Source: Dromiciops gliroides (lineage: Eukaryota; Chordata; Mammalia; Microbiotheria; Microbiotheriidae). From it: DNA of 64,000 nucleotides. Location of the stretch: the NCBI RefSeq assembly GCF_019393635.1, contig NC_057866.1, forward strand, positions 118,957,733 to 119,021,732, in the 5' to 3' direction. The notes under the pieces were generated by a model. It saw only the letters and a list, made by a program, of their open reading frames with translations, was not told the DNA's origin and did not search any database. Both the position numbers and the translations under genes were made by a program. Positions 46,713 to 57,546 of this stretch are shown one piece after another; the stretch's first letter is position 1; every line of letters begins with the position of its first letter.

Positions 46713-46895
46713 CTGTTTACTTTTTTTAAAGGATTTTTTTTGGGGGGGGCAATGAGGGTTAAGTGACTTGCCCAGGGTCACACAGCTAGTAAGTGTCAAG
46801 TGTCTGAGGTCAGATTTGAACTCAGGTCCTCCTGAATACAGGGCCAATGCTTTATCCACTGTGTCACCTAGATGCCCCTCCTGTTTACTTTTTTA
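46713..46895 (-). mobile_element. Marsupial tRNA-CORE-SINE, subfamily I, antisense
   Basis: 'ggggcaatgagggttaagtg', the CORE, 'ctcctgaatacagg' and 'gtgtcacctagatgcccc'. The flanks 'ctgtttacttttttt' and 'ctgtttacttttttat' form a target duplication. Inserted into L1 copy C. Confidence 0.9.
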
Positions 46896-47306
46896 TGCTT
46901 CTCTAGGGTCTTGTATTTGAATGACAAATTTTCTATTCAGTTCAGGTCTTATCATCACAAATGCTTGAAAGTCCTCTCTTTCATTGAATTACCATATTTC
47001 CCCTGAAATATTATAAACTGTTTTGCTGGATAGATGATTCTTGGTTGTAATACCAGTTCCTTTGCCCTCGAGAATATCATATTCCATGCCCACTGATCCT
47101 TTAATGTAGAAGCTTCTAGATCTTGTTTTATCCTTACTGTGTCTCCACAGTATTTTAATTCCTTTTTTCTAGTTGCTTGAAATTTTTTCTCCTTGACCTG
47201 GGAGCTGTGGAATTTCGCTATAACATTCCAGGCAGTTTTCATTTTGGGATCTCTTTTAGGAGGTGATCAGTGGATTTTTTCAATTTCTACTTTACCTTCT
47301 GTTTCT

Positions 47307-47459
47307 AGAATATCAGGACAATTGGGTGTACCTAGGTGGCACAGTGTATAAAGCACTGGCCTTGGATTCAGAAGGACCTGAGTTAAAATCTGGCCTCAGA
47401 CACTTGGCACTTACTAGCTGTGTGACCCTGGGCAAGTCACTTAACCCTCATTGCCCTGC

Positions 47460-47490
<31 letters not shown>

Positions 47491-47506
47491 GAATATCAGG
47501 ACAATT
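47307..47506 (+). mobile_element. Marsupial tRNA-CORE-SINE, subfamily I, with 17-bp target duplication
   Basis: The perfect duplication AGAATATCAGGACAATT lies at 47307-47323 and 47490-47506 and brackets a body beginning 'gggtgtacctaggtggcaca' and ending 'tgccctgc' plus an (AAAAC)n tail. Inserted into the ORF1 region of L1 copy C. Confidence 0.95.
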
Positions 47507-49594
47507 TTCCATGACAATTTCTTAGAAGATGATGCCTAAGTCCTTTTTTTTGATCATGGCTTTCAGTTAGTCCAATAATTTTCAAATTACCTCTTCTGAA
47601 TCTGTTTTACAGGTCAGCTAGTTTTCCATGGACATATTTCACATTGCCTTCTATTTTTTCATTCATTTGTATTTGCTTTATAGTTTATTCACTTCTCATA
47701 AAGTCATTAACTTCCATTTCCACCATCCTAATTTTTAAGGAATTATTTTCTTCACAGAGCTTTTGTATCTCCTTCTCAATTTGGCTTTTCAAGCTGTTGA
47801 CTTTCTTTTCATGACTTTCATGCATTGCTCTAATTTCTCTTTCTATTTTTCCTCTACCTCTCTTACCTTATTTTCAAAGTCTTTTTGAGTACTTCTGCAG
47901 ACTTAGACAATTCATATTTTTCTTGGAAGCTTTTTGTGTAGGAGCTTTGACTTTGTTATCTTCTGAGGATATTGTATTTTGATCTTCCTTGTCAACAAAA
48001 ACTGTCTAGGGTCAGCATCTTTTTCTGTCTGCTCATTTTGCCAGCCTATTTTTTGACATTTAACTCCTTCTTAAAGTGGGGTACTTATTCTAGGGCGTAC
48101 TGTCCCAAGCTTCAGGGAGTCCCAGGTAGATCAATTTAATGAAAGGCAGGTTCTTCACCCCTCTGATCTATGCTCTTGTCTATAAGCAATCATGGATTTG
48201 CTTACTCTTTAACCCAGGAACAGATTTCTGTTTCACTGTGGTTGTACACTTGGATTTGCCTGCACTCCTGCCCCCCACCCCCAGGCCACCTCTCAAGACT
48301 GCTTCCTGATTCTAAGCATGGGCAACACAACAGATTTCTGCTCCAGTACTGGCAGGGAACCCTGCAATCTCCCCCTGGCCAACCTCTCAATCCCCTTACT
48401 AGACTGTGAGCTGAGCTGCAGAATTAGCCACTGCTATAGATGTCTCAGAGGCTCCAGAGGCCTGTTTCTCTGGTGTGGCCTACCTGGGCTTGGATCTATG
48501 TGGCGCAACCTGGGACTGGATCTGTGTCAGTGTGGCCAGGGTCTGGGCTCCACTCTCACTCTGGTACAATAGACCTTTTCTGCCAGCCTTCTAAGCTGTC
48601 TTTGGCTATAAAATGATCTAACCCCATCCTTTTGTGGGTTCTGCTGTTCCAAAAATTCTCTTATGGCATTATTTGGAGGGATTTGGAGGGATTGTGGGGA
48701 GAGGTCTGGAAAGTTACTGCCTTTCCTCTGCCATCTTGGCTCTGCCCCCTCTTTTTCTACTTAAAACAACTTTTAGGCAAGATCACGGGTTATAGGTAGT
48801 AACACAGCTGCATTTTCCCCAAATAACCCTCCAAACAACTTTAACATAACTCCTTAATTCAAATTTTGGAGTGACAGAGCCAAGAAAAGATCAGAGTGCA
48901 ATAATTTTCCAGCCTAAGACAATGTGGGAGGTTAGCAGAAGAGTTTTGTGACATGAGGATGGAACCTGGCCCAACAGCAATAGAAGCAGCAACAACTTCT
49001 AGAACTTTCAGTTCAGAGGAGGTAAGGGGTTTGGACAACTGGTCAGAAAGAGTTTACAGAGGACCTTTTGCTGGCACTTGGTGAAGCTGGTGCTAATAGA
49101 ACTCTATAGCCCATAAACAGTTCTGGGTCACAGTTCTGGAACAGAGTAGGTCAGCTATGGTTGGCCACAAGGGATCAAGGACCCTGTTTACAGCTCCAAG
49201 TCAAAGAGGAACAGTAACTAGCACATGTGGCTTCAAGGGACTAGGGGACCTAGTCATAGTTTCAGGGACAAAAGGGATGCTAGTGTTTATGGCTGAACAG
49301 AACATGGGCCCTTCCTGGGTAGTTGCCATAGTGCAAACTAGGAGAGCAGTGACCAAACCTTTCCATAGTTCACAGCACCTTGGAAGCACTTAAAACTTAA
49401 AGACCCCTAAGATCTAACTGAAAAAATTATAACAAAGAACCTAAAGTTTAGGACAGTTCCTCCCCACCATCAAGTGAGTGGAGCCTAACTTTAACATAAA
49501 GTTCAAAATTAAGAAATAGGCTGAAAAAATGAGCAAAGTAACCTTGATCATAAAAAAGCTATTATAGTATCATGGAAGAACAAGTTATAAACTC

Positions 49595-49781
49595 AAAAGT
49601 AAACAACAAGGGGCAGCTAGATGGCACAGTGGATAGAGCACCGGCCCTGGAGTCAGGAGTACCTGAGTTCAAATCCGGCCTCAGACACTTAACACTTACT
49701 AGCTGTGTGACCCTAGGCAAGTCACTTAACCCCAATTGCCTCACTAAAAAAAAAAAAAGAAAAAAAAAAAGTAAACAACAA
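49595..49781 (+). mobile_element. Marsupial tRNA-CORE-SINE, subfamily II, with 15-bp target duplication
   Basis: The perfect duplication AAAAGTAAACAACAA is at 49595-49609 and 49767-49781. The body has 'ggagtcaggagtacctg', 'cttaacacttactag', 'ccaattgcctcact' and a nearly pure A tail: a clean subfamily II representative. Confidence 0.95.
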
Positions 49782-51119
49782 TGTGCAAAGAGCTACAAAA
49801 AAATCCTCAAAGAAAATTGGACCCTCAGCCTAATAAGAATTCCTGGCAGAATCAAAGAAAGAGATGAGTGGAAGAGGAAAATGTTAGGAAAATAAGTGAG
49901 AATGATGCAAGAAAAATATGAAAACAGAATTAACAGCTTCATGAAAGAGGCACAAAATACAGAAGAAAAATAATAACTTAAAAATTGAATTGTCTTAATG
50001 ATAAAAGTAGCACAAAAATTCACTGAAGAAAAGAACTGCATAAAAAGAAGAATCAGCCAAATGGGAAAAGATATATAAAAACTCATTGGAGAAAATAATT
50101 CTTTAATAATTAGAATTGATCAAGTGGAAGCTAATGATTCTATAAGGAATTAAGGAATCATAAACAAAGTAAAAAAAGAAAATAATAGGTGAGAAAATGA
50201 AATATTTGATTAGGAAAAAAAAACAACTGACATGGAAAAAAGTTAGAGGACAGGTAATTTAAAATTATAAGATTACTTTAAAACAATTATTTTAAATAAG
50301 ACCCTAAAACATATTTCAAGAAATTATCCAAAAAATGACTCTAATATCTTACATCCAGATGGTAAAATAGATATTGAAAGAATCCACTGGTTATCTTCTG
50401 AAAGAGACCTTAAAATGAAAACTGAAAAGATTATTATATTCAAATTCCAGAGCTTCAAGGTCAAGGGAAAAATATTGCAAGCATCCCAAAAAAACAGTTA
50501 AAATAATGGGAACCCAATCAGGATAACACAAGATTTCGCATCTTCCATGTTAAAGGAGCAGAAATCTTGGAATATGATATTCCGAAAGGCAAAGGTATTA
50601 GAATTATGATCAAGAATTTCCTACTCAGCAAAATTGAGTATGATCCTAGAAGGAGAAACATAGATATTTATTAAAATATAGGACTTTAAGCATTCCTGAT
50701 GAGAAGACTAAAGCCAAATAGAAAATATGACAGACACTAGACTCAAGAAAAGCATAACAAAGTAAACATAAAAGAGTAATAATAAGAGACTCAATAAAGT
50801 TAAACTGTATACATTCCTATATGGGAAGATGACACATGTAACTTCTAAGAACTTTATCATTGTTAGGACAGTTAAAAGTCTACATAAACAGATGGTATGA
50901 GTTTGAGTCAGTTCTTTTGAGGGGATCACCAAAAATAAAGGAGTGAGGAAAGGGGATGCGCTGGGAGAAGGGGAAAATTAGAGATAGAATGGGGAAATTT
51001 TTCTCACATAAAAGCTGTTCAAGGAAGAGCTTTCATAGTGGATGGGTAAATGGGAGGGACTGATGGGTGATGCTTTAGCTTCACTCTCATTTGGATTGCT
51101 TCAAAGAGGTAAAAATATA

Positions 51120-51215
51120 TGTGTATATGGATATATGTATTTGTGTATGCATGCATGCATCCATCCATATGTCCATCCATTCATCCATACATCCATACAT
51201 ACTCAATTGGATATA
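51120..51215. repeat. (CATC/CATA) low-complexity tract in L1 copy E
   Basis: 'atgcatgcatgcatccatcc' and 'catacatccatacatact' make an imperfect tetranucleotide run in the inter-ORF region. Confidence 0.8.
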
Positions 51216-51562
51216 TAAATATATATTACCCAATATGAAAATGAGAAGTGAAGGGAAAGAGATGGGGGAGTGGTAAAAGGAAGGGCATATTAAGGGAAGC
51301 AGTGTTAGAGGTAGGAAAATATAAAAAAACCAGTAAATAACTGTAAATGTAAATGTGGTGACCTTACCCATAAAACAGAGGAGATAGTAGAATGGATTCA
51401 AAATTAGAATCCAACTTCATATTGTTTATAAGAGACATACTGGAAAGATACTCACAGAATTTAAAGGGCTGGAGCAAAATCTAATATGTTTTAGTTGAAG
51501 TAGACAAAAATGCAATGCTAATAATCATGATCTTGGACAAAGCAAAAACATATCTAATTTAA

Positions 51563-51715
51563 AAAGTTAATTCTCAGGGGGCAGCTAGGTGGCACAGTGG
51601 ATAAAGCACTGGCCCTGGATTCAAGAGAACCTAAGTTCAAATCCAGTCTCAGACACGTGACCCTGGGCAAGTCACTTAACCCTCATTGCCCCCCCCCCTC
51701 CTAAAGTTAATTCTC
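51563..51715 (+). mobile_element. Marsupial tRNA-CORE-SINE, subfamily I, internally deleted
   Basis: The target duplication AAAGTTAATTCTC is at 51563-51575 and 51703-51715. The segment between 'ctcagacac' and 'gtgaccctggg' is missing about 20 bases, and the tail is a C run rather than A. The RPS6 retrocopy begins within its right duplication. Confidence 0.9.
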
Positions 51716-52555
51716 TTTCCCATGGCACATCTCGAACAGGAAGCTGTGCAAAGATGAAGCTCAATATCTCTTTCCCAGCCACTGGCTGTCAGAAACTCAT
51801 CAAAATTGATGATGAGATAAAGCTACAGACCTATTATGAGAAACAGATGGCTACTGAAGTTTCTGCTGATGCTCTGGGTGAAGAATGGAAGGGTTATGTG
51901 GTCTGTATCAGTGGTGGGAATGACAAACAAGGCTTCCCCATGAAGCAGGGTGTTTTGGCTCACAGACGTGTCTGCCTGCTGCTCAGTAAGGGCCATTCTA
52001 TCACTCTAGAAGAACTGGAGAAAGAAAATGTAAATCTGTTAGGAGCCATATTGTAGATGCTATCTGAGTGTCCTCAACTTGGTTTTTGTGAAGAAAGGTG
52101 AGAAAGATATACCAGGACTGACAGATACAACTGTACCTCATCACCTGGGGCCCAAAAGAGCTAGCAGAATCCGCAAGGTTTTCAACTTGTCCAAAGAAGA
52201 TGATATCTAGCAGTATGTTGTGAGAAAGCCTCTCTACAAGGAAGGTAAGAAACCCAGGACCAAGGCTCCTAAAATTCAGTGCCTGGTGACTCCCTGTGTT
52301 TTGCAGCACAAACATAGACAAATTGCTTTGAAGAAGCAGTGTACCCAGAAGAACAATGAAGAAGCAGTAGAATATGCCAAGCTTTGGCCAAGAGAATGAA
52401 GGACAGGAAAGAAAAATGACAGGAACAAATTGCTAAGAGATGTTGATTGTCTTCCCTGAGAGCCTCCACCTCCGAATCTGAGTCCAGTCAAAAATAAAAT
52501 TTCTAAAACTATGTTAGAAATAAATAACTTTTGGTAAAAAAATAAAAGAGTTAAT
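51713..52555 (+). pseudogene. RPS6: RPS6 processed retrocopy, broken
   Basis: The start at 51754 reads [20 protein letters not shown], the N-terminus of 40S ribosomal protein S6 (249 residues, the mTOR/S6K target). Homology continues collinearly to SESSQK and a stop ending at 52497, about 744 bases against 750 for the parent gene, with no introns. The main frame closes at 52056 after a shift and premature stop. Later codons also carry stops. A 5' TOP-like leader 'ctctttcccatggcac' and a 3' UTR with AATAAA and an A-rich end show an mRNA origin. It is inserted in L1 copy E and abuts a SINE. Confidence 0.95.
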
Positions 52556-53389
52556 CAGTGAAACAACATTTTGTCAAAAGGCATCATATCATGAAATAAT
52601 ATCAGACATTATTACAGCAAGTTTCTCTAATAAAGACCTCATTTCTCAAATACTGAATATAGAATTGAATAATGTTTTTTTTTTAAATAAGAGCCATTAC
52701 CAAATTGATAAATGGCCAAAGCATATGAACAGGCAGCTATCAGAAGAATATATTAAAGCTATCTATAGTCATGTAAAGAAATGCTCAAAATCAAATATGC
52801 TAATTAAATAAATGCAAATTGAAACAACTCTAAGGAACCTCCTCACACCTATCAGAAATGACAAATGCTAGAAAGGATGAGGAGAAATAGGTACACTAAT
52901 AAGCTGTTGGTGGAATTGTGAACTGATCCTACCATTCTGGAGAACAATTTCTAACTATACTTAAAAGGTTATAAACCTATGCATACAATTTGACACAGTA
53001 ATACTACTACCAAGTCTGTACCCTGAATAGAAAAGAAAAAGCAAAAGGATCTATAGGTGCAAAAATATTTATAGCAGCTCATTTTGTGGTGACAAAGATT
53101 TAGAAACTGAAGGGATACCCATTAAATGGGGAATGGCTGAACAAGTTGTCACATATGATTGTGATGGAGTACTATTGTGCTATAAGAAATGACAAGGAAG
53201 GTGGTTTCAGGAAAAAAAAAACATGGCAAGAAAAATATGAATGAATACAGAGTGAAGTGAGAAGAACTGACAGATGATTGTGCGAAGTAAGAGCAATTTT
53301 GCAATGATGATTGATTATGAAAGACAGCACTCTAAACAGCAAAGTCAACTTTGAAGAGGAAAAAGAGAGCTATATCTATATCATCTACC

Positions 53390-53391
53390 TA

Positions 53392-53462
<71 letters not shown>

Positions 53463-53476
53463 ATCTATCTATCAGA
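53390..53476. repeat. (TATC)n microsatellite
   Basis: About 18 near-perfect TCTA units end in a TCATCTATC variant. A serine/isoleucine/tyrosine/leucine frame through it is an artefact. Confidence 0.95.
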
Positions 53477-53800
53477 ACCAGGCAACCTTACTGATATGTA
53501 TTCTAAGGGACAGAGAGCCCCAGTGCACTGATTATGGATTCCACTTCTTTTTTCTTCTCCTGCCTCCCTGAATCAGTACAGCTTCTTGGAGCAATACCAC
53601 AGCTGGATACTTCCCAATCTCTACCTATCTATACTCTGAGGATATTATCCATATATAGGGGAGACCAGATCTGAAATTTCTGAAACATCAAATCTCACTC
53701 TTGGAAGAATCTTAACAAGAATCTAGTTCAGGTCCTACTACATCATTTCCAATCGGTGGTCATCCATTTTCTCTCAGAAGACCTCCAATTGGTGGAGGAG
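53476..53800. other. Unassigned sequence
   Basis: Mixed composition with no recognised repeat or gene. Confidence 0.4.
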
Positions 53801-53978
53801 AACCCATTACTTCCTTTTTTTTTTAAGTGAGTCAATTGGGGTTAAGTGACTTGCCCAGGGTCACACAGCTAGTAAGTGTTAAGTGTCTGAGGCCGGATTT
53901 GAACTCAGGTACTCCTGACTCCAGGGCTGGTGCTCTATCCACTCTGCCACCTAGCTGCCCCGAACCATTACTTCCTAA
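53801..53978 (-). mobile_element. Marsupial tRNA-CORE-SINE, subfamily II, antisense
   Basis: Poly(T), 'gtcaattggggttaagtgac', 'gtgttaagtgtctgaggccg', 'actcctgactccagg' and 'tgccacctagctgccccg'. The flanks 'aacccattacttcc' and 'gaaccattacttcc' make a target duplication. Confidence 0.92.
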
Positions 53979-54004
53979 ATCAGTCCTTTCCACTTTATAA
54001 CAAT

Positions 54005-54248
54005 GACAACAACAATAATAATTATCATTTATATAATATATTATGGTTTATAAAATGCTTTATATAAGTCATCGTGGTTACAACAACCCTTTAGAGGAGT
54101 TGCTATGTTGTCCCTACTTTATAGATGAAGAAACCAAGGCTAACTTAAATGTCTTGTGCAGGGTCACACAGCTAGCAAGTGCCTGAAATAGGATTTGAAT
54201 TCCATTCTTCCTGACTACAAGTCCAGTCTTCTATCAATTACTCCACTT
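54005..54248 (-). repeat. MIR-type SINE, antisense, near full length
   Basis: 'ggtttataaaatgctttata', 'acaacaaccctttagagg', 'gggtcacacagctagcaagt' and 'tctatcaattactcca' run in antisense MIR order. Confidence 0.8.
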
Positions 54249-54249
54249 T

Positions 54250-55180
54250 TTTACAACTCTTTTATTTAGGAGTATTTCTTTCTCGTCATCAAACATAAAT
54301 TTTCCCCTGCAAATTCCACTTCCCCCTCCTGGTTATTCATACAACTGAAATCTTGTCAAATATGAAAGTATAACTATCATGTCCCTCATGTCCTGAGCCT
54401 TCTAGAACATTACCAAAGTGTAATATATAAACCCCGGATGATAGAAATAGCCATGCATTTGACTCTTGTACCAGACAGAAACGATACTAAATCTCATGTA
54501 CAATTACTGGATTCATTATCATTTTGGGGTAGTCCTAGTTCATACTGGAGCTAGGGTCAAGGATAGATATATTAAAGTGTTGAAGGATTCCTGTAATTCA
54601 AGGAATGCCTGAATCCAAGAAAGATAAGTTCAAGAAGCCCTTTGATGAGCTTTTGGATAGAGAGGACATTCAAGATTTGATAGGGAGGAGTAGAAAGTGT
54701 ACAGTAATGCTAAAGGTTCATGTTGCTGTAGACGTTTTTGGGAATTGTAAGAATGTCATTCTTATTAGAATGGACATAATGAGAAATAGCACGCAAGAGC
54801 TTTCTGTTAATTTTTATTAAAATGTTCCCTTACATATCACCTGATTTTTAAGCAGTTGTCACTTTTTCTTCAGGCTCTAAGTTAAGTTGGATAGCTTCAT
54901 TATATATCAGATGCATAAGTAAAAGGAAATATTACACACATCCTGTAGAATAGCAAAGAATTTTCTGATTCACAAGCAAGTGAAAACAGACTGCCGAAGG
55001 TCATGCAATAGGGCAGATAGAGTAAGAGGAGGGGGAGAAAACATAGTTCTAAATGATTGAAAGCTCTGCCTATTCCAGAAAGATTAAAAAAAAAAAGTCT
55101 CTTTGATTCCTAGTAAGATATGTTAATAACTTAATTAAGCCTATTTCTTTAAGCTAAACCTTGACTGGACCAAGGTTGTG
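54250..55180. other. Unassigned stretch with one Lys/Asp-rich 71-codon frame
   Basis: The plus frame at 54605-54820 starts MPESKKDKFKKPFDELLDRE and is hydrophilic, unlike most chance frames nearby, but I recognise no family. It may be a remnant of a retroelement gene or chance. Nothing else in the interval is identifiable. Confidence 0.35.
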
Positions 55181-55181
55181 T

Positions 55182-55289
55182 CCTTTTTTTCCTTTTCTTT
55201 TCTTTTCTTTTCTTTTCTTTTCTTTTCTTTTCTTTTCTTTTCTTTTCTTTTCTTTTCTTTTCTTTTCTTTTCTTTTCTTTTCTTTTCTT

Positions 55290-55362
<73 letters not shown>
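55182..55362. repeat. (TTTTC)n then (GA)n strand-switched tract
   Basis: About 110 bases of TTTTC pentamers (all pyrimidine on the plus strand) switch at about 55292 into about 70 bases of GA dinucleotides (all purine on the plus strand). Both halves favour triplex DNA. Confidence 0.97.
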
Positions 55363-55364
<2 letters not shown>

Positions 55365-55970
55365 CTACTTGTAAAATATTCTGATGGTAACCCTGAGTCT
55401 AAGAGTTATAGAGAAAAGAATTTTCCTGGGGACTTAAAACTAATTGCTTTGTCCCTTGGTAAAATTAAGGGAATAGAAATGGACCTCTATGGAATGCAAA
55501 GATCCTGAAGGCAGAGTAATTGGAACAAAGAAGCTTATGAGTCCTACTTGCAATCTTGGGGAAGGTTTCCTGGGTGAGTTTGGCATAATTTTCTATAACG
55601 TAGGTAGCAGATATGGACTTAGTTTTCATTTAGTGAGTAGCCTTGAAATTCAAGGTTCCAAAGGTGAGTGATTTTCTCAACAGGTGATAAAATGTCTGAG
55701 GCATCATTATCCATTAAGGAGTCTTAATATGGGTTCTAGGAACTTAAAAAAAATGATAGATAACTTTTAATATAATTGATTTCCTTTTTTGTGTTATGTT
55801 ACTTTATGTATTTAAAACATTAATCTTAGGGATCCATAGTTTTATATGATTGCTACAGGGGTCTCTGACAGAAAACTAAAAGGTTAGGTGGCCCTTTTAT
55901 AGAGTTTTGACCAATTGTTTTTCCTATGGCATATTAATTCCTTACTGTAGCATGCCTCTTTTGTGTATAT
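55365..55970. other. Unassigned sequence
   Basis: Two overlapping plus frames (to 55508 and 55489-55671) show no family I know. No repeat is named. Confidence 0.35.
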
Positions 55971-55975
55971 TTTAT

Positions 55976-56062
55976 ATTTTATTATTATTTTATTTTTTAA
56001 CTTTAATTTTAAAAAGTTCTGAGTTCCCAAATATCTCCCTTCTTTCAGCCCCCCCCCCTCAG
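55976..56062 (-). mobile_element. L1 3' terminus, antisense fragment
   Basis: 'tattattttattttttaact' with 'aaaaagttctgagttcccaa' matches the complement of the L1 3' UTR end seen at 4376 and 44857. A C-run follows. Confidence 0.5.
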
Positions 56063-56149
56063 AAAGGCATATTGCTTTTCTTTTAAAAGAATATATTCTC
56101 ACCCAAATCTATGCCTACACATTAGTGCTTTCCTTAGCTGAAGATGTAG

Positions 56150-56470
56150 CATTGTTATATAGTCAGAAAATCTGGGTTCTTATTCTGTTTTCATTACTTA
56201 CGGCTTTGTGACTTTTGATAGATTTTTTTCACTTCTCTCTTAGCCTGTTTTTCCATATAACAAATGAGGGTAATAGTGCCTGCCTTAAATAATATAAGAA
56301 GCCATGGGCATATTGTAAGCTTGGAGTGATGAGGGTATAGGTTCAAATGCCACTTTTGATACCTCTAGATTGTGGGACCAAAGGAAAGTCACATAACCTA
56401 TTTGAATCTTTTTTACCTCATTTGTAAAATGGGATTTATCTTACAGAGCTAGTGTAAGACTCAAATAAGG
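56150..56470 (+). repeat. Two MIR-type SINE remnants, sense
   Basis: The first (56155-56290) has 'gtcagaaaatctgggttctt' and 'ccatataacaaatgagggta'. The second (56310-56470) has 'ggtataggttcaaatgccac' and 'tcatttgtaaaatgggattt'. Confidence 0.65.
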
Positions 56471-56484
56471 TATAATGTATTCAT

Positions 56485-56565
56485 ATATATATATATATTT
56501 ACATGATTTAGTTATATATGTGTGTGTATATGTGTATATACATATATATAAATATATAAAAATTG
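56485..56565. repeat. (TA)n/(TG)n low-complexity tract
   Basis: Alternating ATAT and GTGT runs with short interruptions. Confidence 0.8.
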
Positions 56566-56805
56566 CTATTGTTATATTGTACAGATCAAAGGAGGTAATG
56601 CATTTTATGCTGCATTATGGTTTTGAAACCAATGTACTATCTATATGTGATTATGTAACTATAAAGTCCAACATTTAATCTTCAGTTGTCTCCTAAATCT
56701 ATATGTTCTCTCAACTAGTTAGTCATGCATATATGGAGTAGATTTTGCTGTTTCTAGGACTGCCACTTTTTTTTTTTTGCCTTATCACTTTTAAGTCTCA
56801 CATTT

Positions 56806-56983
56806 AAGAATGGATGGTGGGGCAGCTAGATGGCGCAGTGGATAGAGCACCGGCCCTGGAGTCAGGAGTACCTGAGTTCAAATCTGGCCTCAGAAACTTA
56901 ACACTCACTAGCTGTGTGACCCTGGGCAAGTCACTTAACCCCAATTGTCTCACTAAAAAAAAAAAAAAAAAAGAATGGATGGT
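56806..56983 (+). mobile_element. Marsupial tRNA-CORE-SINE, subfamily II, with 13-bp target duplication
   Basis: The perfect duplication AAGAATGGATGGT is at 56806-56818 and 56971-56983. Signs are 'ggagtcaggagtacc', 'acttaacac', 'ccaattgtctcact' and a pure A tail. Confidence 0.95.
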
Positions 56984-57380
56984 TAGACTGGTTTGACAAC
57001 AGTTATGACTTTTCTGTATTGTTTGAAATTATTCATTAGGAAACATTTAGGACATTTCTCTGCCCTTTTTGCAGTTATTGAGCTTGAACTCAGATTGAAA
57101 CTCAGAAAATATTTATATATCTTGTTGGTCATCGTCCTCCCAAAAGAGCCAGCCTAGTGGAATTGATCTACAGTTTGAAGAGCAATGGCATGATTGTACT
57201 TATTGCAGTCTAATATACTTAATGACATATTTGCATTCAATTCTGTGCAATAGACTGTTACTAGATACCTATCTTATGCAGAGCCCTAAGAAAATTACAA
57301 AGTTTAGTTAAAACATAATCTCTGCCCTTTTGAGGTCATAATATACACAGAGATAACTGTATGTTTGGGTTTTTTTGTAT

Positions 57381-57533
57381 GTTTTGTTTTGTTTTGCAGG
57401 GCAATGGGGGTTAAGTGACTCGCCCAGGGTCACACAGCTAGTAAGTGTCAAATGTCTGAGGCCGGATCTGAACTCAGGTTTTCCTGAATCCAGGGCTGGT
57501 GCTTTATCCACTGCACCACCTAGCTGCCCCCCA
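57381..57533 (-). mobile_element. Marsupial tRNA-CORE-SINE, subfamily I, antisense
   Basis: The (GTTTT)n tail complement is followed by 'gggcaatgggggttaagtga', 'cctgaatccagggc' and 'gcaccacctagctgcccccc'. It lies 14 bases from the next SINE in the same orientation. Confidence 0.92.
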
Positions 57534-57546
57534 AAATTCTGTCAGG

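Larger units (their letters stand above)
44857..48750 (-). mobile_element. L1/HAL1 LINE copy C, antisense
   Basis: From right to left: 5' tip near 48750 (complement of 'ctctgccatcttggctctgc'), 5' UTR, ORF1 region (complement near 47510-47640), a purine-rich inter-ORF region, and an ORF2 C-terminal piece (45730-45910, complement contains the 'caattggggaatggctg' word). It probably includes the 3' UTR end at 44857-45140. It is interrupted by an LTR (45155-45692) and SINEs at 46353, 46729 and 47324. The RT core is missing. Confidence 0.75.
48776..53360 (+). mobile_element. L1/HAL1 LINE copy E, sense
   Basis: 5' tip near 48776 ('aggcaagatcacgg'), 5' UTR, ORF1 start near 49530 and ORF1 remnant to about 50700. 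A purine-rich inter-ORF region runs to about 51350, then an endonuclease-domain remnant ('gggctggagcaaaatctaat', 'aatcatgatcttggacaaag'), then a jump near 52670 to the ORF2 C-terminal tail ('gaacaggcagctatcagaag', 'gaatggctgaacaagttgtc'). Most of the RT is absent. Two SINEs and an RPS6 retrocopy are inserted. It is head to head with copy C. Frames are short and interrupted. Confidence 0.85.
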
